Of a DNA stretch of 36,603 nt, positions 23,494-31,188 are shown one piece after another (position 1 is the stretch's first letter; each line of letters begins with the position of its first letter). Made by a program: the position numbers and the translations under genes. The notes under the pieces were generated by a model. It made no database searches and was not told where the DNA came from. It saw only the letters and a list, made by a program, of their open reading frames with translations. Origin of the DNA: Acidimicrobiaceae bacterium (lineage in GTDB: Bacteria > Actinomycetota > Acidimicrobiia > Acidimicrobiales > RAAP-2); the NCBI GenBank assembly GCA_003169675.1, contig PNAT01000022.1:1-36603 (forward strand). Direction: 5' to 3'.

Positions 23494-24273
23494 TTAGTAC
23501 GCGCTTCGAGTCGGCTTCCGCGCGAGTACGGCAATGGTGAGACAGTTATTCACTCTGTTGACTCGCGGGTAGAGGCGGTCCGCGAGCACGATGAGCGTCT
23601 GCATCACTGCGACAAAAGGCTGCCGCAACATACGCGGCATATACCAGTAGGTGCCGTCCTGGAGAATCTGCAGTGCGGCGGCGGCCAAGCCGAGCACTCC
23701 CCGGGTAGTGACCACTTCAAAGCCGTGGCCAATGATCAGCTTTTCCAGGCCGGCACGAGTCCAGCGCCAATAATCCTCCGGGTCCTGGTGGTAGTACATG
23801 ATCCCGTGGGTTGAAAGCAGGAGCCAGCCGCCGGCATCAAGCAGACGGAAGCACTCGGCCAAGTAGACATCGGGATCTTCAACGTGTTCCAGCACTTGTG
23901 TGGAGAGCACGAGATCAATCGAGGCCTCCGGGAGCGCGACACGCCCATCCTCGCTGATCTCCATATCTGCCGCAGCGTTGCCCGGCAGGTCGGCACCGAC
24001 ATACGGGACGTCCGCAGGCAGCAACGAGCGGTACGGTCGGTCAGCGCAGCCGTAGTCGAGCACCCGCGCGCCAATGTCGAGACTGCAGTGACTCAATAGT
24101 TCGACGACTGTAGTCGTCAGCTGCCGGTTGACGTACCCGAATCGCGACCACCGGCTGGTCGAGTGCACATCGTCTGGACGGAAGGTCCAGTAGCGACGGG
24201 TCAAGCGCTCATCTTCGGGACCAGCAGTCTTCCTTGCCCGCACGGTCTGGAACGCGGATCGATCCGCCGTCAA
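23494..24273 (-). CDS. SAM-dependent methyltransferase (type 11)
   Basis: A 259-residue class I methyltransferase. Motif I is VLDYGCADRPYRSLL, motif II lies around VPYVGADLPGNAAADMEI, DLVLSTQVLEHVEDPDVYLAECFRLLDAGGWLLLST is the typical Methyltransf_11 core, and a hydrophobic C-terminal part (MLRQPFVAVMQTLIVLADRL) may touch the membrane. The frame is open upstream to 24462, overlapping the preceding gene. A TTG at 24273 overlaps that gene's stop as TTGA with AGG about 8 nt before it, and a GTG at 24243 is an alternative. The start is therefore uncertain by tens of residues, but the domain is complete. It probably methylates a sugar or glycan end; the acceptor is unknown. Confidence 0.82.
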   Translation of the reverse strand: MTADRSAFQTVRARKTAGPEDERLTRRYWTFRPDDVHSTSRWSRFGYVNRQLTTTVVELLSHCSLDIGARVLDYGCADRPYRSLLPADVPYVGADLPGNAAADMEISEDGRVALPEASIDLVLSTQVLEHVEDPDVYLAECFRLLDAGGWLLLSTHGIMYYHQDPEDYWRWTRAGLEKLIIGHGFEVVTTRGVLGLAAAALQILQDGTYWYMPRMLRQPFVAVMQTLIVLADRLYPRVNRVNNCLTIAVLARKPTRSAY

Positions 24274-25082
24274 GGGTTGACCTGATGGTGAAAGCTCGTG
24301 CGGGAGTAGGTGCCAGCCATGCGGGCCGCCTCCAATCGGAGGAGCGGGTTGCGCATGTGCCTCGTTGAGCGATCCCATCCGGACCTGGCAGGTGTGAAAA
24401 CTGAGACTGTGTCGATCAGGTGAAAGCCTCGCTGCCAGCTGATCTCCTCTTGAGCCACGCACCGCAAACCAGCGCGCTCGCAGAGGCCGGAGAAGACCTC
24501 AGCAGTGACGCTCTCCGCTCGCCACGCGATGAGGTCCGGAAGCATGCCGCGTTCCACGAGGCGAGTCATCACCCGTGGGGGAAGAGCCCGCGCCAGCCGA
24601 ATTGCCCTGCGGTAACGGCCGATGTTGGAGTGGTGGATGAAGCCGATTCCCTCCGGTTTCAGCTTGGTTCGAAGCTGCCCCAGGTAGGATTCCAGCACAT
24701 CTGCCTCGGCGTGAACCAGTGAATCGAAGCTGAACACGAAGTCCAACGAACAGTCCTCAATCATATCGAGGGACCGGCCATCGTTGACGAAATACTCGAT
24801 GTGGTGGTCCTCCCCGAAGCGCTGGCTGCAGTGATCGATACATTGTTGGGACAGATCCACGAGGACCAGCCGGTCACACAAGCTCCTCAGGTAGTGGGTC
24901 CATCGGCCATAGCCCGGTGCAATCTCGAGGATGGTCCCGGTTGGGACGAACGCGTGGATACGCGGCAGGATGCCCCCATACCAGAGTGCACCGGTGTCCC
25001 CCCACCACTCCGACCAGCTCTCGCCTTCGTCTGGCCAGTCCTTACTGTCCCACAGGGTGCGGTTCTCCGCCACGTCACCCAT
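24270..25082 (-). CDS. SAM-dependent methyltransferase
   Basis: A 270-residue class I methyltransferase. ILEIAPGYGRWTHYLRSL is motif I, DRLVLVDLSQQCIDHC is motif II, and LDFVFSFDSLVHAEADVLESYL then LKPEGIGFIHHSNI complete the core. The N-terminal SWSEWWGDTGALWYGGILPRI pattern recurs in methyltransferases of polysaccharide clusters that act on sugar or phosphate groups. The ATG at 25082 lies 4 nt after the stop of the CmcI-like gene. A GTG at 25112 is also in frame but lies inside that gene. The 3' end overlaps the following methyltransferase by 4 nt. The tandem arrangement suggests both modify the same glycan. Confidence 0.85.
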   Translation of the reverse strand: MGDVAENRTLWDSKDWPDEGESWSEWWGDTGALWYGGILPRIHAFVPTGTILEIAPGYGRWTHYLRSLCDRLVLVDLSQQCIDHCSQRFGEDHHIEYFVNDGRSLDMIEDCSLDFVFSFDSLVHAEADVLESYLGQLRTKLKPEGIGFIHHSNIGRYRRAIRLARALPPRVMTRLVERGMLPDLIAWRAESVTAEVFSGLCERAGLRCVAQEEISWQRGFHLIDTVSVFTPARSGWDRSTRHMRNPLLRLEAARMAGTYSRTSFHHQVNP

Positions 25083-25086
25083 TGGC

Positions 25087-25785
25087 TCAGGAGACCCGCC
25101 GAAGCCAGCCACTGGGACTATGGGTATACAGGTAGCGGGTGGACCGTTCTTCGTCTACCTCGAAGCGTGAATCACTGGCCACGAACCGGCGGATGGCCCA
25201 GAGTGGTCCAGGCCGATCGTGCCGCATGTACCCGAGCTCGTCAATGCATCCATCCTGAGCTAGGACGTAGCCACCAACTGGTACGAGCGGTGCGTACAGC
25301 TGCAGCTCGCGGAGGACGTGCGCCCCGGCGTGGTCACTGTCAAGGAGAACCATGGTCTTCTCGGGCCGGAGAACGCCCATTCGCCGCTCCACCTCTCCAA
25401 GGGTTGCCAAGTCGGTGGAGGAGCCCACGATGAAGTCGATTCGAGGGTGCTCGACTTGGGTCAACTTCTCGATGTCGATGGAGAGGACATGGCCCCGGCC
25501 CAGGAGGTCCATGATGGAGGCCATGTAAAGCGCCGATCCTCCCCGGTTGGTCCCGCATTCGATGACAAGGTCGACGCCGTCACTGACGATCGCCTCTTGG
25601 AGAACCCAGGCATCGAGTGGGTTCTGCCAAATGGGATGGCCCAGCCATGTTGTCCGGGTGAAGTTGGCGGTCTGCCATACCAGACCCGTCAGGGCGCTGC
25701 GCCGAAGTACCCTGACATACCACGTCGGCCCTGCAATGCGCCGCACCAGGGCCGTCAATCGGTCCCGCGCCCTCGACACGATCAT
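25087..25785 (-). CDS. CmcI-like (cephalosporin hydroxylase/rhamnosyl O-methyltransferase family) protein
   Basis: A 232-residue protein of the CmcI family (PF04989), which has a SAM-methyltransferase fold. HPIWQNPLDAWVLQEAI opens the domain, VIECGTNRGGSALYMASIMDLL binds SAM, DFIVGSSTDLATL follows, VLLDSDHAGAHVLRELQLYAPLV supplies the Asp-x-Asp-His metal site and GGYVLAQDGCIDEL completes it. Relatives methylate rhamnose in mycobacterial glycolipids, while CmcI itself belongs to cephamycin biosynthesis. In this setting sugar O-methylation is the better reading. The ATG at 25785 is preceded by AGAGGT at good spacing. It is the first gene of a four-gene minus-strand unit (CmcI-like, two methyltransferases, GT8). 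Confidence 0.87.
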   Translation of the reverse strand: MIVSRARDRLTALVRRIAGPTWYVRVLRRSALTGLVWQTANFTRTTWLGHPIWQNPLDAWVLQEAIVSDGVDLVIECGTNRGGSALYMASIMDLLGRGHVLSIDIEKLTQVEHPRIDFIVGSSTDLATLGEVERRMGVLRPEKTMVLLDSDHAGAHVLRELQLYAPLVPVGGYVLAQDGCIDELGYMRHDRPGPLWAIRRFVASDSRFEVDEERSTRYLYTHSPSGWLRRVS

Positions 25786-25944
25786 CAGTCACCTCTTGCT
25801 TGCACGGTCGAGGACGTCTCGCCCGTCGTTGATCTTCGGGCGACCCTCGATGGTAATCATAGACGAGGGGTGTGACCACAATCCTCGCCACCCATGATGT
25901 TGCAGTCTGTCGCCGTCACCAACAAGGAGTAAGGTGTCGTCACC

Positions 25945-26586
25945 TTGCGACGGAACTATGCCAGGGCGCCGTGGAAGGCCACCCACGTAGAACTCCACCG
26001 ACTCGCCTCCATAGCCCGAAAGCGTTACGTTCAGGCGACACACCTTCACGCCAACCTGAGGATCGAGGAGGACGTCGACGTCGGGCCCGGGTTTCGCCTA
26101 TGGATGCCCGAGGACGGCACTCTGGTGATTGGTCGAGGAACCGAGCTCCGCCATCACATTTACATCGAGATCTACGGCGATGGGGAGGTTCGGATCGGGG
26201 CCGGGTCGCATCTGACCTACTACACCCACATCGCCTGCTCGACGTCGATCACGATCGGCGAGCGTTGCGGGATCGGGCTATCTAGCCTGGTCGTCGACGG
26301 GGGCCACACGTTCCGGGACATCGCCAAGACCTGGATGGACCAACCCTACAAACTGCGACCGATCACTATCGGTGACGATGTCGCCATCCACTCGCAGTGC
26401 ACGATCATCAACGACGTGGGCCACCACTCGGTGATCGGGGCCAATTCGGTCGTCACCCGCCCCATCCCCCCTTACTGCCTCGCGGTCGGAGCTCCGGCCC
26501 GGGTCATTGAGTACTTCGGGCCCCCCGAGGAGCGCTCACCAGATGTGCCACCCGACGTCCCGGCCACCTGGGGCGTGATCGTCTGA
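25945..26586 (+). CDS. Left-handed beta-helix (hexapeptide) acyltransferase
   Basis: A 213-residue acyltransferase of the WbbJ/maltose-acetyltransferase type. Hexapeptide turns run from TLVIGRGTELRHHIYIEI through GEVRIGAGSHLTY, TSITIGERCGIGLSS and PITIGDDVAIHSQCTI to HSVIGANSVVTRPIPPYC, then the usual end LAVGAPARVIEYF. GGHTF contains the catalytic histidine. It most likely O-acetylates a glycan sugar with acetyl-CoA. No ATG fits: an in-frame TAA lies at 25930-25932 and the first possible start is the TTG at 25945, about 10 nt after AAGG. The gene stands alone on the plus strand between two minus-strand units. Confidence 0.85.
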   Translation: MRRNYARAPWKATHVELHRLASIARKRYVQATHLHANLRIEEDVDVGPGFRLWMPEDGTLVIGRGTELRHHIYIEIYGDGEVRIGAGSHLTYYTHIACSTSITIGERCGIGLSSLVVDGGHTFRDIAKTWMDQPYKLRPITIGDDVAIHSQCTIINDVGHHSVIGANSVVTRPIPPYCLAVGAPARVIEYFGPPEERSPDVPPDVPATWGVIV

Positions 26587-26588
26587 CT

Positions 26589-26627
26589 CCGAGGGACTCG
26601 GCACGTCAGCCGTGCAAGGTCGGCTGA
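26589..26627. terminator. Nested GC-rich hairpins between convergent genes
   Basis: CCGAG-GGA-CTCGG (26589-26601) and GCACG-TCAGC-CGTGC (26601-26615) are perfect 5-bp stems, and TCAGCC (26606-26611) can alternatively pair with GGCTGA (26622-26627). They sit between the convergent acyltransferase and GT14 genes and are suitable as a bidirectional terminator. No T-run is present. Confidence 0.4.
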
Positions 26628-26641
26628 GCGCGCTGTCGTCG

Positions 26642-27619
26642 CTACGCCCGCAAGCGCTGCGCGTCGAGCACGTCGAGGACCCCCGGGTCAATCCGGAGGT
26701 CGAACTTGCGGGCGAAGGGCATCCCCGAACTCAAGATCTCGTCGAGGTCGTCACGGCAAAGCACGTCCGGATGTCCAGAATAAGGGTTGGACCAGCGCTC
26801 GAAGTGCAGGTCCCGCGCCACGACCCGAAGATCCGGTGAGTTCATCACGATGCTTGCCGTGGCCGACTCCTCCGGGACGATAGTCCACCGGTAGTAATTC
26901 CGGTACGACGAATCCGATCGGGTGAACGAGATGACTTCCGCGACCGCCCGGCGCGAGAGTGCGCACCAGGCCTTCCCAACCCAGCAATCGAATGAGTCTG
27001 AGAACGGAGTCGACCTCCGCCGAACGCCAATCCGGGTAGGCATTCCGTCGGGGTAGGTCTCGGCCCGCACTAGTCGCCCTGGGGGGCGGTTGACGATGTT
27101 CACAACGTACTGGCGCCATCTCCTCAGCGGGGGAGACCAAGGCACCGAGAGTCGATGCGCAATGGCCGCTCCTGGCACGGCGGCATAGGAATAGAAATAC
27201 CTGTTGTAGCCGATCGCCTGAGGCCACTCTGTGGCCTCGTCGACGGTGTGTGCGTCCATGAATGCGTCCGCATGAGATCTCGAAAGGAGTTCCTCCGTCT
27301 CTCCGAGTGGCCACACTGGGTAATCCTGCTCGGAGAGCAGGATTACCCAGTCGAAATCGATGCGGTCCAGCGCCCACTTGAAGCAACGCCAATGCATGTC
27401 GACCACCGAGAAATCGCCCCAAGACAACGGTGTCGGGCTTGTCACGAGATGAGCCCCTCGAGCCGCCTGGCTCACCTCAAGAGGGTCAAGTCTGGTCCGG
27501 AACCTGTCATGGTGGATGAGGATCTCGCTCCCTGGACTGCCACGCCGAATTGTCCCGATCAAGCGGAGAACTTGCAACGGGCTCCGATAGGAGGTGACAA
27601 AGTACAGAACCCGAGCCAC
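26642..27619 (-). CDS. Core-2/I-branching beta-1,6-GlcNAc transferase-like protein (GT14)
   Basis: A 325-residue protein of the Branch family (PF02485, GT14). ARVLYFVTSYRSPLQVLRLI opens the fold, WVILLSEQDYPVWPLGE (about 91-107) is the hallmark LSxQDYP motif, SFDCWVGKAWCALSRRAVAEV follows, and YYRWTIVPEESATASIVMNS carries the catalytic Glu region (normally 'PEE.ffqTvl'). Animal members add beta-1,6-GlcNAc branches and plant members act on arabinogalactan; bacterial members occur in surface polysaccharide loci and usually have unknown substrates. The start is a GTG at 27619. It diverges from the ABC permease gene across 49 nt. The coding region contains a perfect 17-bp inverted repeat over the hallmark motif, listed separately. 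Confidence 0.88.
   Translation of the reverse strand: MARVLYFVTSYRSPLQVLRLIGTIRRGSPGSEILIHHDRFRTRLDPLEVSQAARGAHLVTSPTPLSWGDFSVVDMHWRCFKWALDRIDFDWVILLSEQDYPVWPLGETEELLSRSHADAFMDAHTVDEATEWPQAIGYNRYFYSYAAVPGAAIAHRLSVPWSPPLRRWRQYVVNIVNRPPGRLVRAETYPDGMPTRIGVRRRSTPFSDSFDCWVGKAWCALSRRAVAEVISFTRSDSSYRNYYRWTIVPEESATASIVMNSPDLRVVARDLHFERWSNPYSGHPDVLCRDDLDEILSSGMPFARKFDLRIDPGVLDVLDAQRLRA
27315..27351. repeat. Perfect 17-bp inverted repeat inside the GT14 gene
   Basis: Arms ACTGGGTAATCCTGCTC (27315-27331) and GAGCAGGATTACCCAGT (27335-27351) are exact reverse complements with a 3-nt spacer GGA. The repeat lies over the conserved GT14 motif. Because of the symmetry both strands read WVILL-x-EQDYPV. In DNA it could extrude as a cruciform; in mRNA it would form a very stable hairpin within the coding region. 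Confidence 0.9.
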
Positions 27620-27668
27620 GTGGGCAGCCTACCAACGGCCCCACTACGCTGGTAATCCGTGGACGCGG

Positions 27669-28550
27669 ATGCGCAAAAAGTCAACTGCTGAGGACACGGC
27701 TCAGCCCTCGACGCGGACGGAGCCTCCACTATTTGTCATCCGCGCCAACGAGCGTCGCTCAACCCTCTCTTCGCTGATAGAGGTGATCCGCTACCGCGAG
27801 GTGATGCGATCTTTCGCCTCGCGCAATCTCAGACTCAAATACAAGCAGGCCAGCCTGGGCTTCTTGTGGGCAGTACTCCAGCCGCTCGCGTTTGTTGGCA
27901 TCTTCACCGTGCTCTTCAGCCGGATCGCGCACTTGAGCGTGGGGAGGGGAGTTCCATATGCAGCCTTCTCGATGTCGGTAGTGATTCCGTGGCAATTCGT
28001 CGCCAACGCCACATCCCTGGCTTCAGTGGCCCTTCTCGCCGAGTCGGGAACTGTTCGAAAGGTGTACTTTCCCAAGGAGACGGCTGTCCTAGGTGTCGTA
28101 ATGTCGTCGATGGTCGATCTCACAATTGGGATATTGTTGCTGCTCGCTGTATCGCCTTTCCTTGGCGCACATCTGGGAATGAACTTGCTCTTCCTGCCCA
28201 TGCTCATGGTGTCGATCGTCCTCCCCGTGATCGCCGTATCCTTACCATTTGCCGCCCTTTATGTGCACTACCGGGACATGCGCTTCGCCTTGCCGCTCGT
28301 AATCCAGCTCTGGATGTACGCCAGCCCAGTTGTGTATCCGCTCACGAAGGTGCCGCAACACTGGCGCCTCACCTATGCCTTCCTCGACCCTGTGGCCGGC
28401 CAGCTCTATGGGTACTTCCGGGTGGTCGCCGTCGGGGCGCCGCCCGACTGGAAGCTCCTGGGCGCCAGCCTCTTCTCTGGGTGCGTGATCCTGTGGATCG
28501 GCCACGCGGTGTTCCGTAGGCTCCAGCCCAGGTTTGCCGACGTGATATGA
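27669..28550 (+). CDS. ABC-2 polysaccharide export permease (Wzm/TagG type)
   Basis: A 293-residue inner-membrane protein with a cytoplasmic N-terminus (residues 1-55) and about six transmembrane helices. 'YREVMRSFASRNLRLKYKQASLGFLWAVLQPLAFVGIFTVLF' is the classic start of ABC-2 permeases for O-antigen, teichoic acid and capsule, and 'VPYAAFSMSVVIPWQFVANA' and 'ALYVHYRDMRFALPLVIQLWMYASPVVYPL' are equally typical. It forms the channel that moves the finished, lipid-linked glycan across the membrane. The ATG at 27669 was chosen over an upstream frame extension to 27594 that overlaps the GT14 gene. The partner ATPase follows after only 4 nt, so the two form one operon. Confidence 0.92.
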   Translation: MRKKSTAEDTAQPSTRTEPPLFVIRANERRSTLSSLIEVIRYREVMRSFASRNLRLKYKQASLGFLWAVLQPLAFVGIFTVLFSRIAHLSVGRGVPYAAFSMSVVIPWQFVANATSLASVALLAESGTVRKVYFPKETAVLGVVMSSMVDLTIGILLLLAVSPFLGAHLGMNLLFLPMLMVSIVLPVIAVSLPFAALYVHYRDMRFALPLVIQLWMYASPVVYPLTKVPQHWRLTYAFLDPVAGQLYGYFRVVAVGAPPDWKLLGASLFSGCVILWIGHAVFRRLQPRFADVI

Positions 28551-28554
28551 ACAC

Positions 28555-29928
28555 GTGGCGGGTCCTTCGGATGGACCGGTCGAGAGTGGCGGTTATCAGC
28601 ATGGGCTGTGGGGAGCGGTGAGAATCGCCGTCAGCTTTCAGGATGTGACCAAGCGCTACCGCGCCCCGAGGGCTCGTCCAACCGCGCTGGTCACCGAGGC
28701 ACTCTTGGCCCTCGGACGTCGAACCGGACTCTCCCGACCGGACCCGGCAGGGTCGGCTCCAGTGCCCGAGGTTCTCGCCCTCGACCGGGTGAGCTTCGAC
28801 GTCGCCGAAGGCGAGAGCTTTGGGTTGATCGGGCCGAACGGTGCTGGAAAGAGCACGGCCCTCAAGCTCCTGACCCGGGTGTCGCCGCTGACGGAGGGGC
28901 GCATCGACGTCCGGGGCAGGATCGGGGCGCTGCTGGAAGTGGGATCCGGCGTCCACCCGGAGCTGAGCGGGCGGGAGAATATTTGGCTTTACGGGAGGAT
29001 CCTCGGCATGCGAGGTGCGCAAATTCGCGAGAGGTTCGACAGCATCGTCGACTTTGCGGAACTCGGCCACGTCCTCGACATGCCGGTGAAGCGCTACTCC
29101 TCGGGTATGCAGCTGCGACTTGGCTTCTCGATAGCATCCCATATCGACCCTGACATCTTCGTCGTGGACGAGGCGCTGTCAGTCGGAGACGCGGCCTTCC
29201 AGGCCAAGTGCGTGCAGAAGATGTCGCAGTTCACCAATGAGGGCAGAACGCTCATTTTCGTAACCCATCAGCTGGGCGCCATGGAGGCGCTCTGCCAGCG
29301 TGGCGCCTTCATCGTCGGGGGAAGACTCGTGGCGCAAGGTCCGGTGCGCGACGTGCTCGACTGCTATCTAGGCTGGGTGGAGGAGGCTCGGTCACAGGTC
29401 CGCACGCCTTTCGAAGGGTCTACATCCGGTTCGGTGACGTTGCTCAGCGCTTCCTGCCATGGCGACGACGGCAACGAGCGCCACGTTTTCGGTCCCCGTG
29501 ACTACCTGGAGATCCATCTGCGGTTCGACAGTCCCCGGTTGGAGCGGCCCAACGTGGCCGTCGGAATCAACGACGGCCGTCCTGGCTACCTGGTGTTCTG
29601 CTCCATGGCTGAGGACGGCCAAGTCCCGCCCGTTGTCGGTCCTGGGCCCTGGGAAGTCGTCCTCAGGATTGGGGAGCTCCGTCTGAGGCCGCGGCTCTAC
29701 GAGGTCACCTGTTTGGTGGCGGACAGCGATTCGCGAGCCTGGATGACCGACATCCTGGTCGCGACCACCTTCCGCGTGGAAAGCACCGAGCTAGGGGAAG
29801 GTGCGGTGGCGCTCATGAGTTCCCGGGTGGCCGGGGCGCTCGACATCGACTACGAGTGGGAGGTGCGAGAAGCGCTACCCGACGGAGGCGCCGGCGGGCT
29901 GTCCATCACCGGGCCGGCTCCGACCTGA
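28555..29928 (+). CDS. ABC polysaccharide export ATPase with C-terminal Wzt domain
   Basis: A 457-residue ATPase. Walker A is GPNGAGKST (93-101), the signature is YSSGMQLRLGF (181-191), Walker B is IFVVDEALSVGD (201-212, the form typical of O-antigen and teichoic exporters) and the H-loop histidine is in FVTHQL (H238). An insert between strand 1 and Walker A (about 40-72) is longer than usual. Residues about 285-457 form a second domain matching the place and style of Wzt_C (PF14524), a beta-sandwich that in some O-antigen exporters recognises a modified non-reducing chain end. GTG 28555 is 4 nt after the permease stop but lacks a ribosome site; GTG 28618 is an alternative start. The 3' end overlaps the convergent GT4 gene by 23 nt. 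Confidence 0.9.
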   Translation: MAGPSDGPVESGGYQHGLWGAVRIAVSFQDVTKRYRAPRARPTALVTEALLALGRRTGLSRPDPAGSAPVPEVLALDRVSFDVAEGESFGLIGPNGAGKSTALKLLTRVSPLTEGRIDVRGRIGALLEVGSGVHPELSGRENIWLYGRILGMRGAQIRERFDSIVDFAELGHVLDMPVKRYSSGMQLRLGFSIASHIDPDIFVVDEALSVGDAAFQAKCVQKMSQFTNEGRTLIFVTHQLGAMEALCQRGAFIVGGRLVAQGPVRDVLDCYLGWVEEARSQVRTPFEGSTSGSVTLLSASCHGDDGNERHVFGPRDYLEIHLRFDSPRLERPNVAVGINDGRPGYLVFCSMAEDGQVPPVVGPGPWEVVLRIGELRLRPRLYEVTCLVADSDSRAWMTDILVATTFRVESTELGEGAVALMSSRVAGALDIDYEWEVREALPDGGAGGLSITGPAPT

Positions 29929-31135
29929 GACGAGCGGCGGCGAGGTGGAGGTTTTCGATCTCATTCGCGCTGCATTCGAGTGAGTGCCTCTTAGCCGTGC
30001 GCGATCCCCCTTCCACGACCTTGGCGCGGAGCCATGGGTCGCTCGCGAGCCTCTGCACCGCCATGGCGAGACGAACCGGATCGCCGGGGGGGAACAACAG
30101 GCAGTTCTCGCCGTCACGGAGGTACTCGCCGGAGCCGCCGGTTCCCGTCGCCACGACAGGCACTCCACAGGACATTGCTTCTAGTGGGACCAATCCGAAC
30201 GGCTCGTCCCACTCGCTCGGGAACACCACCACGTCCGCAGCCCGGTATCGTTCTGCCAGCTCGGACCGCGGGCAACTCGAGAAGCGGACTCGCCCGGCGG
30301 CCCCGGGTTCTCCGATGATCTCTTTCATCGTCGCAGGAAGCTCGGGATCGCCGTTTCCGACGACATCCAGGGACGCATTGTCCGGAAGGTGTCGTATTGC
30401 CAGGGCGAGCGTGCGCAGGCCCTTCGCCCAGTCGAGCCGGCCCACGTAGAGGATCCTCCAGCACCACTCGCGACCCTCAGACTCACGCAAGGGGAACAGC
30501 AGCGGGTCGACGCCGAAGGCGATGACCTTGGCGCCGGGGAACTGCCACCGACTTTCGCCAGCTGTCGTCTCCCACAGGCTGTGGCTCACAACGTTCACCA
30601 GGGCGCTGGAGAGCTCCGGCGCGGTCGTCACGAATCCGAGCGGCGCGACGAAGGGCCGGACCCAGGGCCGCAGCTCGAAGGACCGCAACCATGGGTCCCA
30701 TTGGGGCGCGTACTGGGGCCAGTAGTCATGCAAGTTGAGGACCATCGGAATCCCCGCCCGCTCGACTAATGTCAGCGTCGACAGCGACATGGCTCCCATC
30801 TCCCACACCGAGACCACATCGGGACGCCACGCCAGCAGCACTTCTCGTAAGATCCGTTGGTTCCGGCGCTCGTACCTCAAGCGATGGCGAAACGGAGGCT
30901 CTGGAACCTTCGGTTCCCGACGCCCGAGGCCGCGAAACCAGAGGTACAGGTCCCGGTGCACGCCTCGTGAAGCCTCATCAGGATCATGGGCCACGCCCGG
31001 CAGGCTGGCATCCGAAGTGAGCACGTACACGCTGTGGCCCCGGAGCGCGAAGTGCTCGACGATGGACTGGCACGACAACGCGTAGCCCCCGATGCTGTGG
31101 GGCGGGTACTGATTGGTGAGGACCAGGATGCGCAC
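29906..31135 (-). CDS. Family 4 glycosyltransferase
   Basis: A 409-residue retaining GT-B enzyme (GT4). The N-terminal acceptor domain begins MRILVLTNQYPPHSIGGYAL with the glycine-rich loop. The donor domain begins near RILYVGRLDWAKGLRTLALAI and carries VVFPSEWDEPFGLVPLEAMSCGVPVVAT, the E-x7-E motif that binds the nucleotide-sugar. GTG 31135 is the start, and it diverges from the GT2-methyltransferase gene across 53 nt. It should add one sugar to the glycan; donor unknown. In contrast to the GT4 remnant at 20300-20611 this copy is complete. Confidence 0.9.
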   Translation of the reverse strand: MRILVLTNQYPPHSIGGYALSCQSIVEHFALRGHSVYVLTSDASLPGVAHDPDEASRGVHRDLYLWFRGLGRREPKVPEPPFRHRLRYERRNQRILREVLLAWRPDVVSVWEMGAMSLSTLTLVERAGIPMVLNLHDYWPQYAPQWDPWLRSFELRPWVRPFVAPLGFVTTAPELSSALVNVVSHSLWETTAGESRWQFPGAKVIAFGVDPLLFPLRESEGREWCWRILYVGRLDWAKGLRTLALAIRHLPDNASLDVVGNGDPELPATMKEIIGEPGAAGRVRFSSCPRSELAERYRAADVVVFPSEWDEPFGLVPLEAMSCGVPVVATGTGGSGEYLRDGENCLLFPPGDPVRLAMAVQRLASDPWLRAKVVEGGSRTAKRHSLECSANEIENLHLAAARLRSEPAR

Positions 31136-31139
31136 AGCA

Positions 31140-31158
31140 GCCCGGACTGTAGTCGGGC
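31140..31158. promoter_or_regulatory. Bulged inverted repeat in a divergent promoter region
   Basis: GCCC-G-GACT and AGTC-GGGC pair as an 8-bp stem with one bulged G around GT, 5 nt upstream of the GT4 start and 31 nt upstream of the divergent GT2-methyltransferase start. It may be an operator; no binding protein is suggested by the sequence. Confidence 0.25.
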
Positions 31159-31188
31159 CTTGTGCCGTGACTATCCTCGGACGCCAGA

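Noticed and set aside
25872-26285. Plus-strand frame starting near GTG 25934 (better ribosome site than the acyltransferase TTG)
   Set aside because: The GTG frame gives a meaningless Arg/Pro-rich peptide, whereas the TTG 25945 frame encodes an unmistakable hexapeptide-repeat enzyme.
27155-27655. Plus-strand frame containing WVILLGEQDYPV as a second GT14-like gene
   Set aside because: Only the palindromic peptide resembles GT14; the flanking residues are nonsense. The match arises from the inverted repeat, reported as a finding.
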